Shown here: positions 45,390-54,500 of the stretch, piece after piece
How the letters are laid out: each line of letters opens with the position of its first letter
How positions within the stretch are numbered: the first letter of the stretch is position 1
Source of the DNA: Gerris lacustris
Taxonomy: Eukaryota > Arthropoda > Insecta > Hemiptera > Gerridae
Direction: 5' to 3'
DNA: 64,000 bases
Assembly (NCBI GenBank): GCA_951217055.1
Contig: OX578277.1
Coordinates: forward strand, 69,549,455 to 69,613,454
Program-made: the position numbers and the translations under genes
Notes under the pieces: generated by a model
Database searches by the model: none
What the model saw: only the letters and a program-made list of their open reading frames with translations
Told to the model about the DNA's origin: nothing

Positions 45390-45927
45390 AATGAATTCGA
45401 AAGAAAAATCTGAAGTAAAGATTTTGTTACTGCCGCCTACGAAGAGTATAATTTATAGGGTGTTTGTTGTTTTAATTCAACTTCATAAAAAATCCTAATA
45501 TCTTTAACTACCTTTCCAGCTTTATGTTGCAAAGTCTATTTAAAATGTATTTGGCAGAGATCCATGCAACCTCAACTTTTCTGTGTTAAATTTCAAAAGT
45601 TAGGACCAATGTCTTCAATAAAATTACCTAAAAAGATGTTTGATTCATCTTCTAAGACAATCTTATTAAGTGGTTTATACTAAAAAAGATTGTTTAAAAA
45701 ATTAATTTTCTGAATATTGTTGCAAAAGAACAGGACCTTCCACATGGTACCACAGGTTTTATTATAGTAACCTCCCTATTGTAATAAAGCAATAACCACA
45801 AATTAAATAAGTAAAACAGAATATATTATGAAATTAATTTTCCAAATAATTAACTTAATACCTGCACAATAGTACTATTTTTGCGGTTGGATCTCCTTGG
45901 CTTTCTCCTCCTACCCCTCCACACCAT
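39734..45927 (-). CDS. CTDSPL2: CTDSPL2, FCP/SCP-family serine phosphatase (9 coding exons)
   Basis: Exons from 5' to 3': 45862-45927, 44901-44978, 44648-44780, 43981-44099, 41771-41920, 41414-41643, 41062-41188, 40645-40740, 39734-39799. They total 1065 nt (354 aa), all GT/AG with matching phases. The N-terminus is basic ([16 protein letters not shown]), then a low-complexity linker. The catalytic half contains [27 protein letters not shown] (DxDxT nucleophile motif, D181-T185), [20 protein letters not shown], the exon-spanning [26 protein letters not shown] (second conserved Asp pair region) and the C-terminus [21 protein letters not shown]. Family knowledge: HAD-type Ser/Thr phosphatase related to RNA polymerase II CTD and SMAD phosphatases, mostly nuclear. 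It is shorter at the N-terminus than the vertebrate protein. Introns carry several MITEs. Confidence 0.95.
40207..40454. mobile_element. MITE with ~60-base inverted ends in last CTDSPL2 intron
   Basis: TCCCTACCATGTCAAACTAA and following bases recur as an exact complement ending at 40454 (through GAAAATCGGTACTTTTCAGG and AAAAACTCC). About 120 bases lie between the arms. Target duplication not clear, superfamily unassigned. Confidence 0.75.
40645..40740 (-). CDS. CTDSPL2: CTDSPL2 coding exon 8
   Basis: 32 codons [20 protein letters not shown] ... LEDLVCM, donor GTGAGT. Phase 0 at both ends. Confidence 0.94.
41062..41188 (-). CDS. CTDSPL2: CTDSPL2 coding exon 7
   Basis: Completes the split lysine codon, then [19 protein letters not shown] and [20 protein letters not shown]; donor GTTAGT. 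Confidence 0.94.
41414..41643 (-). CDS. CTDSPL2: CTDSPL2 coding exon 6
   Basis: Begins [13 protein letters not shown], so the DLDET active site is divided by the intron after DL. Ends SRKWI plus two bases, donor GTAAGT. Confidence 0.94.
41771..41920 (-). CDS. CTDSPL2: CTDSPL2 coding exon 5
   Basis: 50 codons [20 protein letters not shown] to EFSLVLDL; donor GTATGA. Confidence 0.93.
42000..43438. other. CTDSPL2 intron 4, 3' part
   Basis: Intronic, includes the phrase AAGATGGCGGCCAAA seen in other repeats here. No gene. Confidence 0.4.
43439..43849. mobile_element. Pogo/Tigger-type MITE in CTDSPL2 intron 4
   Basis: 411 bases, ends CAGTGGAACCTCGATAATTC and the near-complement GAATTATCGAGGTTCTGCTG, flanked by TA (43437-43438, 43850-43851). 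Related in style but not sequence to the element at 2903-3352. The plus-strand frame 43588-43779 lies inside and is not a gene. Confidence 0.8.
43981..44099 (-). CDS. CTDSPL2: CTDSPL2 coding exon 4
   Basis: [20 protein letters not shown] to MCQPLEE; starts in phase 1 and ends in phase 0, donor GTAAGC. Acidic linker. Confidence 0.88.
44151..44309. mobile_element. MITE, same family as 32820-33062
   Basis: Ends GGCACTTCTTTAGATAG and the complement of GGTACTTCTTTAGATTG; inner text (TTTGTCCCAAAGTACATTGG, TAGTTATTTAGTCAAAG) matches the 32.9 kb copy. No target duplication visible. In CTDSPL2 intron 3. Confidence 0.75.
44366..44590 (-). repeat. tRNA-like repeat, subfamily A
   Basis: Body CACTGTCTGTTTCCCGTAG on the minus strand, with a 77-base tRNA-like fold at 44413-44489 and a leader (GAAAGCTTGGATTCGGGACT) that is alignable to the leader of the subfamily B copy at 18784-18930. 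Inside CTDSPL2 intron 3. Confidence 0.7.
44413..44489 (-). other. tRNA-like cloverleaf inside repeat
   Basis: Minus strand: acceptor strand CTCCTGCG pairs with CGCGGGAG (one G-T pair), A-box-like TAGCTTAGTTGGCAAGAGCA, anticodon stem CTGTA..TACAG with a 7-base loop CTAGAAA, T loop TTTAAAT. The T stem has two mismatches. Same 77-base length as 18707-18783. Confidence 0.6.
44648..44780 (-). CDS. CTDSPL2: CTDSPL2 coding exon 3
   Basis: [20 protein letters not shown], then an asparagine-rich run, ending PDNAS plus one base; donor GTATTT. Weakly conserved linker, placed by phase. Confidence 0.85.
44901..44978 (-). CDS. CTDSPL2: CTDSPL2 coding exon 2
   Basis: [15 protein letters not shown] to QQPEM, 26 codons in phase 0; acceptor TTTTTTAG, donor GTTAGT. 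Confidence 0.85.
45314..45388. repeat. (TA)n microsatellite
   Basis: About 37 TA units after a poly-A run, in CTDSPL2 intron 1. Confidence 0.96.
45862..45927 (-). CDS. CTDSPL2: CTDSPL2 coding exon 1
   Basis: ATG in a good context (CATCATGG), [22 protein letters not shown], donor GTATTA. A splice acceptor TATTTTCAG lies 16 bases upstream of the ATG, so the 5' UTR continues in another exon. Confidence 0.85.
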
Positions 45928-45943
45928 GATGGTTTATCTTCAT
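45911..45943 (-). promoter_or_regulatory. Overlapping upstream ORF in CTDSPL2 leader
   Basis: The exon begins directly with ATG (45941-45943) after the acceptor. That ATG opens a 10-codon frame ([13 protein letters not shown] stop) in a different frame that runs past the main ATG at 45927. Such overlapping uORFs usually lower translation of the main frame; that effect is inferred. Confidence 0.45.
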
Positions 45944-48170
45944 CTGAAAATACCCAACCTTAGAGATACAAAGCTTCTGTGCACTGCTCACAACAAAAGC
46001 ACCAGTCCAATACCATATGTGTGACTGAAACAAACAAAAAAAAACTTCATCATTAATATCAATTAGTTCATAAAGGAAAAAGTCTTACCCTTATGGAAAT
46101 GGAGGATTAAATTAAAAGTAATAAGGCTTCAGCTGAGTTCACCTAATTCTGACCATGAGAGAGCAACTAATATTGATTATTCTCTCAGGTCCTGTCATCC
46201 TTGGAGGGTATAGGTAGAAAAGGGCAAATGAGGAAGAGATGAAGCTCCTCCCCTTCAACAACCTTTAAATCAATAAATAACTCCCATAAATCCAAGTTTT
46301 CACTTATCAACATATTTAATTTTACACATGAGAATTTTTATTTTTCATTCATTTTTTGGTTGATAAGTTTTGTTTTTTTTAGTTTAAAAATTCTTAACAC
46401 AAAAAATTAATTTCTGGCTTTGAAGCTTTTCAAAGCCAGATTATGCCATAAAAAAAATGTAAAACCCTTATCCTTAAGCTAGAGCCACACTCATGTTCCG
46501 CTTGGTCCAATGATCATTTGCTTCCCCCTGCTGCAATGAAGCACCAACAGCAGAGGCTGACTACACACTGGCCCAATGTCTCTTCGGAAGGAAGGCATCT
46601 CCTTTGACTTGGGGTGGAGGCAGGAAGGTCATGGTCTTCCTGACTTTGTCTTTCTCTTCGACCATCCTCCAACAGTTGAGGATTATTGTCAATGGTGGGG
46701 CCACACTGCTCACCCATGACCAACCTAGAAATATGTAGCTAAGCTGGACATAAGGGTGGCCTACGCTTAAGATGTGAAAAATCTTCTTGCCACGAGGCCT
46801 ACTTTTTGTTAGGACATGTTTTGAATGAATGTCACCTAATATAATAACTGAATTTGTAATCTCATAAGTTTGCTTAAGTTCCTACTAAAATCACTAAGTG
46901 TCATGAGGTGTCTAGAGTAGAAAATATTTTATGCAAATAGAACTTGTGATCGTGTGAATTATTTACACAGCCCTGCAACTGAACTTGAAATAAAACACCA
47001 CCTGCAGTTTTAACTCCTACCCACAAAAAAGAATATTTAGCCCTAAAACTGTTTCTCTTTACATTAAGGCCCCTTTAGACCATCAACTTGTTGTCAATAT
47101 GCCATGTTGAAGTCAATGTTGATCATCTGCGGATAGGTTGCTAGTGGGAATTTTTTGTTGGTCCACAGGTTGGAGTATAATAAATAAAATTCATGATAAT
47201 AATGAGGTATACCAATTCTTCACTAATTATAAACCCAAAAACCTTACCCAACAAACTTTGACAAACTGTATATTCAGTAGACTGCATTGTAAAAAGTAAT
47301 ATCTGTGTTAAATGTTTGTCAACTTGGTTGACAACTGTAGGCCACTTATAGTATATCATTAAACATTTGAGATTATTTAGAGTTAACACAATTTTTTTTA
47401 GACAATGGGATATCCACCCACCAATAAACACATCTCTATACTGCCCTGTCAAGCTGAAAAAACCTTATCTACAATAAATTGAAGAAAAAAGTTATGAGAT
47501 CATTGACTTTGGGATAGTAAATTCTTTCATTTATGAAACAGCAGCTAAAAACAAATTCTCGAATTTAAGATGGATAAACGTTTAGTTTTTATGAAAAAAT
47601 GTATGTACAAGTACTTTTTCCATTTGTCTTTGCCCAATAAATATTTAAATAAGTACCTACATCAGTTTTTTCTTAAAAACTTGTATAATAGACCAAAGAA
47701 CCAAATACATGATCACTTCTGGATTACATTCTCATTTGTGACCAACTTACTTGACTTTAGTCCAATTCAATTCACAGGTATAAATGTGTAGCCTCTTAAT
47801 AGAAGTAGCATCCATTAATTAGTCTTGTATAGAGCAATACCCTGGACTTAGGTAATAGGTGGGACAGCCAACTGTACCGAGTAAAAAAAAAAGTATTTCA
47901 AGGAATGTACTTAAATTAATTCTTAATTGGTTAATTATTACTAAGAAAAAAATGTATGTAAGTAATAACTTTTATTGGAAAACCTTAATAAAAAAAATTG
48001 GATTTATACGTGCAAACTAAGTCATTTTAAATATAAATAATAATTTTAAGGGGTAAAAGACCTTTACAAAAGATAAGTACAATAAAAGTTATTTCAGACC
48101 GAAAATGAAAAATAATGGTCTAACTCTTTATTAGAATAATGTATAATGGATATTAGAATAATACAAAAAA
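45944..48170. other. CTDSPL2 5' intron, distal part
   Basis: Probably intron between the leader exon and the first coding exon. A GC-richer patch at about 46490-46740 (CCACACTCATGTTCCGC, GGGGCCACACTGCTCACCC) may be an old MITE, and 47066-47165 has GGCCCCTTTAGACCATCAAC, also MITE-like. No gene; the frames there are unsupported. Confidence 0.35.
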
Positions 48171-48481
48171 AAAAAAAAATAGTCCAAATAGAAATATAAT
48201 TCAATTCAATTCAATTCTTTATTTCCGTTTCATACATATTGCATAATACATTGATATTACGGTAACTTAAGATAATGAAACGAGAGTCTTCATTAGCCAA
48301 TAATGGCTAGAGCGAAGACTCTGTCTAGCTCTGGTACATAATTATTATTATTAGAATAAAATAGACTCTCGTTTCATTATCTTAAGTTACCGTAATATCA
48401 ATGTATTATGCAATATGTATGAAACGGAAATAAAGAATTGAATTGAATTGAATTATATTTCTATTTGGACTATTTTTTTTT
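48171..48481. repeat. Perfect inverted duplication with 119-base arms
   Basis: Arms 48171-48289 and 48363-48481 are exact complements by eye, separated by 73 bases. They include (AATTC)n-like tails ATTCAATTCAATTCAATTC, TTTCCGTTTCATACATATTG, and also the apparent flank AGTCCAAATAGAAATATAAT. The loop holds another short hairpin (AGAGTCTTC..GAAGACTCT). The repeated AATTG tail is typical of CR1-like LINE 3' ends. Confidence 0.85.
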
Positions 48482-49184
48482 AAACGGAAATAAATTCTAG
48501 GCAGGAATATGAAGGTGAACTGTTTAAAACGGAACCGCCATGTCATTTTTTGTTGTATTCAAGTTCGAAATAAAAACTAATAAAAAAAAAAATTACATTG
48601 GAGGGGTGTGAGGTAAGGATGATAAGGAGGATGAAAAGGCATATCTAGAAATAATAGAGAGAATAAGTATAGTAGAACTTCTACCAGATAGAAGAGTGAT
48701 AGAAACTCTATGATCATGAAAATCACCATGATAAGGTGTCTAAAAGATGGTATGGACACCTGCTTTCTTATCTACTTTAGATAAGTATCTCTCCAGATAA
48801 GATTAAATCAAAGCCTTTTTACATGTTTTTGTTTTCATTTTTATTTTTAACTACTGAAATGATTATGCAAATGAGGAGATAAATGAGTGACTTTTTTTAA
48901 CACCTTTATAAAACGGAAAACATTCTCCAGAACCCAATGACTCCGTTCAAGACAGGTTTTCCAGTATATTCCTTTAGGACAGCAAATAAACAAATTATTA
49001 GGCTTTATCTATAACCTGAACTGAAGCATAGTATGGCAGAAACCTGAGACTCCCCTTCCACACTTCATGAATATGTTGTTATCCATATAGCATGAAACAC
49101 ACTTAGCCCACCTTAACTCTAAGTCTTTTAGTACAAGAATATTATTAAATTGAACGTAAATAATTGGGCATTTGCTATTATTTC

Positions 49185-49685
49185 AGGTTACGATACTTTA
49201 ATCTTACGAGATTTTATCTGAGCGTTTAGGTCTTCATTCTTAAGTGTTATGAGGTAATATACCTTGCTAAGGCTTTGATCGGTGAGCTACTAAGTGATGA
49301 AGTCAGTAATCAAGGGTTGTTCTTTCTGTTGGACACCGTGCTAGTAGGATATATTAAAGAGTTGTCTGATACAGAGTGCCCTCAGTCGGTCCATTCTGTT
49401 CAAAATCTTAATATTCTTTATCGTAATGTCAACACTATATCTGACAATCTAATCTAAAATCCATCCTTCCCTATTTTCTCCTACTCATCAATTATTTATA
49501 ACTTCATCTCTTCACAATTACTTTTTCCAATCTCCCACTCTCTTTTTCTCTCTCCCAAGATTTGTTTTTAATTTTTTCAAAGCATTTTTAAAGTTAACTT
49601 TTTGTACCTAATCGAGTTCTTTTATAATGGCTATGCTGCAGAAGACTCAGAAGATGTGTAAAATAAATCAATAAATTCAAACTTT
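49185..49685 (+). pseudogene. LINE 3' fragment, same family as LINE-1
   Basis: Aligns to the complement of about 5341-5790: GAGCG.TTAGG, CTTTGATCGGTGAG, CGTGCTAGTAGG, then 3' UTR GCTGCAGAAGACTC..AAATGTGTAAAAT. The frame 49275-49457 is the RT C-terminus (LLSDEVSNQGLFFLLDTVLV ... DNLI). It retains about 50 bases that are missing from the 5.7 kb copy. Ends in AAATAAATCAATAAA. Confidence 0.8.
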
Positions 49686-49689
49686 AAAA

Positions 49690-51045
49690 GGTGAGAAGAA
49701 ACATGGGTTTTTCCTGCAGAAATGTTTTATTCTTCTTTCTAAGATTTAAATAAATTTAAGTTTAATTCAGATAAAACCATATGCTTCTCAAAAATAATTA
49801 TTGTAAATTAAATAATTATAACCTTTTTCTAATTGAAAGTCTGTGGGGCTACCTCATCTCCTATAACATGGAATTTGATGTCTGTTTAAATAATCAGGTC
49901 AGTTCTATGAGAGGCAAAAAGGATAGGGAGGATGTGGAGGTGTCATCTCCCCACCACTAATCAGGAGGGCAAGAATCAATACTGCCCCTAGTTGAAGTTG
50001 AAACTGGGTAAGCAGTATCTATGGCAACAGGTCAACACAGACACACAGTGCTATGGTAACTAACCCCACTTCTTCACCACGTCCTACCTCTCCTCAGATT
50101 TCAATTAAAGTTGTAATGAGATTAGTTAAGAGGGAAGATTTACTTCGTTTTTAATAAATAAAGCAAAGAGAACCGAAAATAATATAAAAGCCATTTCTAT
50201 AACAATATAAAGTTAATAATTCTTGAGTGAGAAACGTTTATTTCCAGTTGAACTCGCCCATAGCAAGTTTAAATCAAACAAATACACACATGTTGGAAAA
50301 ATAGACAGGATTGCCCAAGGTCGCGAGACTCGCAATATCGACCCATACAAACTAGGCTCCCAAGTTAATTCTACAAAATCTCCACTTCCAATCACTCAGG
50401 CAAATTAATTGAAGAAGTCAACAAACAATAATCTACATATAAATTATCAACTCTTGTTTATGAGATAAACAACATAACCTCAACGGACACTAAATATTTA
50501 CGTACGTTCCGAATGAAACAAAAATATATTTAAAACTGATTTTGTTTCTAAAATAAGATGGAAAATAAAAATACTTTTACACAATAAAAAAATATAAGAG
50601 TCTGTCAGGAGAATACGGCCATGTGCTATTATAAAATTAGCTTTCCAGTTACGATAACAGAATATATACCAAAAATAGTTGGACTTTTATAACTACTTTA
50701 TCCAACTATTTAAGATATAATAAAAAAAACCTTAAAGAAATTGCTTCAATTTTTAGAATTACATTGTAATAATCTCAGAGTGAACACCTGCGACCGAGTA
50801 GTTATGTAGATAACTAAAAATAATAAACAATAATTTAAAACGAAGGTCAAGAGAAGATAGAAGCGGCCATCAATCAACGGATCTGTCAAACCAAGAGACC
50901 GCGCAAACCACCTTCAGCTTATCGAAACTAACAATCCAAACTTTAACAATGAAATTTAACACTTAAAAACAACTCCAAGAATAAGAAAACAACTAAATTC
51001 AAACAAAATAAATACATTTAACCGATGTTAATGAAGAAATCTTAC
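49690..51045. other. AT-rich intron/upstream sequence
   Basis: Probably the first part of the long CTDSPL2 5' intron. No gene or repeat with a recognisable family. Confidence 0.35.
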
Positions 51046-51130
51046 CTTTTTTAACCGAAAAAAGATGCCGAACTGAACAGAAACAGAGACTAAACAGAGG
51101 AGCCAACACAACACAACACGGACATTCCTT
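51046..51130 (-). promoter_or_regulatory. Probable CTDSPL2 non-coding first exon and promoter region
   Basis: On the minus strand a GC-richer leader-like stretch (GGCTCCTCTGTTTAGTCTC, GTTCAGTTCGGCATC) ends in AAAAAG followed by the donor GTAAGA at 51040-51045. No ATG occurs before the donor. It lies 5.1 kb upstream of the acceptor at 45944 and only about 240 bases below the NOG1 stop. Joining to exon 45943 is inferred; the transcription start is approximate. Confidence 0.4.
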
Positions 51131-51371
51131 TTTTTTCTATGCAAAAAATCTATATATTACATTTTTCTCATTAAAGAAAATAAAGGATTAATAAAAAATT
51201 AAGAAAGTTTGTTTTAATAATATATTCGTACACTTCATTATTATATAAAAAGTAAAATAATATTCAATAAGTGAAAGTCTTCGTGTTTCTAAAACATCGG
51301 AGTGGGGAAGGCTCCTTGGCGCTGGCGGGAAACCGAGTTCGATTTGAATCTCTCCTGGTTTAAATAATGTT

Positions 51372-51527
51372 TTAACGACGATCGGTTTTACCACTTTTCC
51401 TCTTTCCAGAAAACAGATGTTTAGGCATTTTAGTGCCTATGAAACGATCTCCCTCACCCTTAAGACCTCGTTTGCCAACCTTCTTGGCAATGGCCTTGTG
51501 AGCTATTCCCTTCAATTTCTTTCTTAC
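51372..51527 (-). CDS. GTPBP4: NOG1 last exon
   Basis: VRKKLKGIAHKAIAKKVGKR ... GKTDRR and TAA, 52 codons; acceptor TTGTCAACAG. Confidence 0.95.
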   Translation of the reverse strand, partial: VRKKLKGIAHKAIAKKVGKRGLKGEGDRFIGTKMPKHLFSGKRKSGKTDRR

Positions 51528-54500
51528 CTGTTGACAAAGAAACATAACAAAGTTCAAATATAAAAAAAAAGAAAAACGATTTAAAGTATAATTAAATATA
51601 TTCTTATTGATTTGTAAAAGCAAAAGACATATTTTTCAAAAGTAAATAGGAATGTGTTAATAATTAGAAAAATGTGTTTCAACTATTGTTTAATGTTGTT
51701 ATTTATTATCATATTTTTTTCTTTTTCTTTTAAATAAGCGCCTTACACTTAAATTTCTATTCCTAATAATAAATCTCTAGAGTCCTATCACTAGAAAGAT
51801 TTCTAGGGTCCTACACTTAATTGCAGCAGATATTAAGATAAAATATATTGGACTTATTTATCTTATAGAAAGGTACCATTGGCGATAATTTCAGCTCAAT
51901 TGGTGAAATAGTTTAGACATTATTTAGCGTTAAAGTTATTTTTTTTATTTATTTTTTTTTTTCTCTCTTTATTGTTTAACACAACTACAATTATGAACAT
52001 GCTATAAGTGTTACAGTTAATATAGTTTGTATGACTTGTTCGACATGTAAAAGGAAGTAGTCCAGTGACTACCCCTTTTTGGCGTGAGGAATACATAAAA
52101 GATTATAAAGTAAATAATAAAAGTAGATAGAGGAGAAATGAGATACTAATTAATTAATTAAATAAATAATAAATGAATAAATAATGAAATAATAAGTAAA
52201 CTAAATTATTAATTTACTTAAATAATTATATAAATAAGATATAGCAGATAGAGGATAATTACAGATTTATACGTGTATACGTTAAAGTGTACGCGTTAAA
52301 GTTTTGAAGTTCAAAAGTAGATATTTTCAAAATGGCAGCAGATATCAAAACTAAATTCAGTGGACATTTTTTTCTTACAAAAGAGAGTATAATTGATGTA
52401 TAATAGGGAAAATTTTCGATTTTTTTGCTGAATTAGCAAAAATGGGTCAATAGGCCAGTCAAATAAGGCTTTTTCGGGGAATTAATTCCCAGAAAGCTGG
52501 AAATCGTTTTAATACCTTCATTTGGTGTTAAATAAGTGTAATCTGAGTTTGCACCATCCCAGGACGTGAGCTCAACATGTTCATGGCGGACCACGTTCCT
52601 GGTATGGACCAACGGCCCTTGAACGTGCTCTCCCCTCTACACTTCTTCCTTATTTCTAATACCTAGCCTCACGGTTCAGATTCCATTTAACTAGTTACCC
52701 CTCTAGAGCAGCGTTTCCCAACCTTTTGATCCCACGACCCTATAAATTTCTCCAGAACATTTTCGCTACCCTACCTTGAATATAGTGTATTGCATATTGC
52801 ATACTCTAAGGATTGCAGGGATATACATTATACATGGCCCAAGAGCCTGAATTCTCAATTCATTATAGGATTAAGAAGGAGGGACTCTAGGCCAACTTAT
52901 TCAAAAAATAAATAACGGCACACTGATCTTAACACGGTTAAAGGCATTGCTTGATTTGTTATATTTTTATTGTGCTTGTTTTAAATTATACTAGTTTTAA
53001 AAGTGATAAATTCCTGAACTCATGTTGGTAGGTCTTATAATCACCCTTTGTCGTAAAGTTTAAAGAAAAGAGACGACAACAAGAGAGAAGAACGCATAAA
53101 AAATTTCTTAAACAATTTTTTTTGACAAAGAAAAAATGTGATTGTTTAATTTTTTCTAATAAGTCTTATTACTCCTCGTTGAATTACTCCTTAAATTTGT
53201 CACTCCATTTTTGACAACCTTTCAAGTATTCGTTTTTAGAGTTTCGAAGGTGTCCTAGAAACCCTTATGCTTTTGGTAATTCGTCCATCCGTCTGTTGTA
53301 TCTAAAAATCACACCCCGACCTATTGTAGCAAGAGATTTGAAATTTGGTGTATAAGTTAAACTTTTTGCCATAAACAGAAAACATGTTGCGAACTTCACA
53401 ACTCAAAATGCCTTCAAAATCAAAATTCGGAACATTTTTTTATTTTTAATTGGGGTATTTTAGTAAAGGTATTGAAATGTAGATTACAAATACATATCGC
53501 ATTTTCAAAATGGCTAATTTACCCTCGAAATAATTCAAACAAAACGCAAAAAATCCCCCCCCCCCCCCGCTACTCCAAGGAAAGGCCCCTAAAAAAGAGA
53601 AAAAAAATACATAAATATAATTCTCTGTGGCTAAAGATATTTCCGGGAGTTAGTATAAAAAAGTGAAAATTTGGAAATTTCAGGTGGCCGTGACTATGGT
53701 GACCCAAAATTTATAATTTTTGAGTGATGTATCATTTTAAAGATATTGAAATGCAGATCACAAATATAAATCGCGTTTTCGAAATGGTGGCCATTTTACC
53801 CCCAAAAGAAACAAATAACTGCATACCTATGATGCTAAAGGATAATATGCACACCTTGTTCCTTCAAAGTTTTTATACATATTTACGTAAGAAAAAAAAA
53901 TGTAGGAAATTTATGACCAAAAAATCCCTTTTAGTAGCTTGCTGGCAAGTACTTGACCAGATTTTTATCTTCTCCTAAAGAATTCTATTATTTTTACTTT
54001 ATTAAATTAAAATTGTTGAGAGTGAATGATTAGATTTGACTGAACATATGACAGATATGTAACAAGCGACAGACATATAACAAGTGACAGACAGCAAGTT
54101 TACTTTACATACTTGACCTAGACTTGTTTAAGAATAGTTAACTTGTTCAATGTGTTATAAAATAAAAAGTTAGTGTGGATTGAACATCAAAAGAGTGTTT
54201 TTACTTTAATAGGTTATGTGCTCCCAGCCACGCTTATAAAAGGTAATTTTATTTTTCAAGTGTCAATATAGTGTCAGTATAGTGTCAGTTGTCAAAATTT
54301 TGAAAATTTAAATTTTAAAGAATTTCTGAATTTTTTTTCTGGAAGTATGGAAAATACAAAAATTCAGATAGGAAATTTAAATGGAAAAATTAACTGGTCA
54401 ACTTGGAAATACAAGGTGTCAATCCTGCTTAGAAGTGTTACTGGAGCAGTGGATATTCTGGAAGGAAGTGTGAAAAAACCAGAAGCTCCTGCAGATGGAT

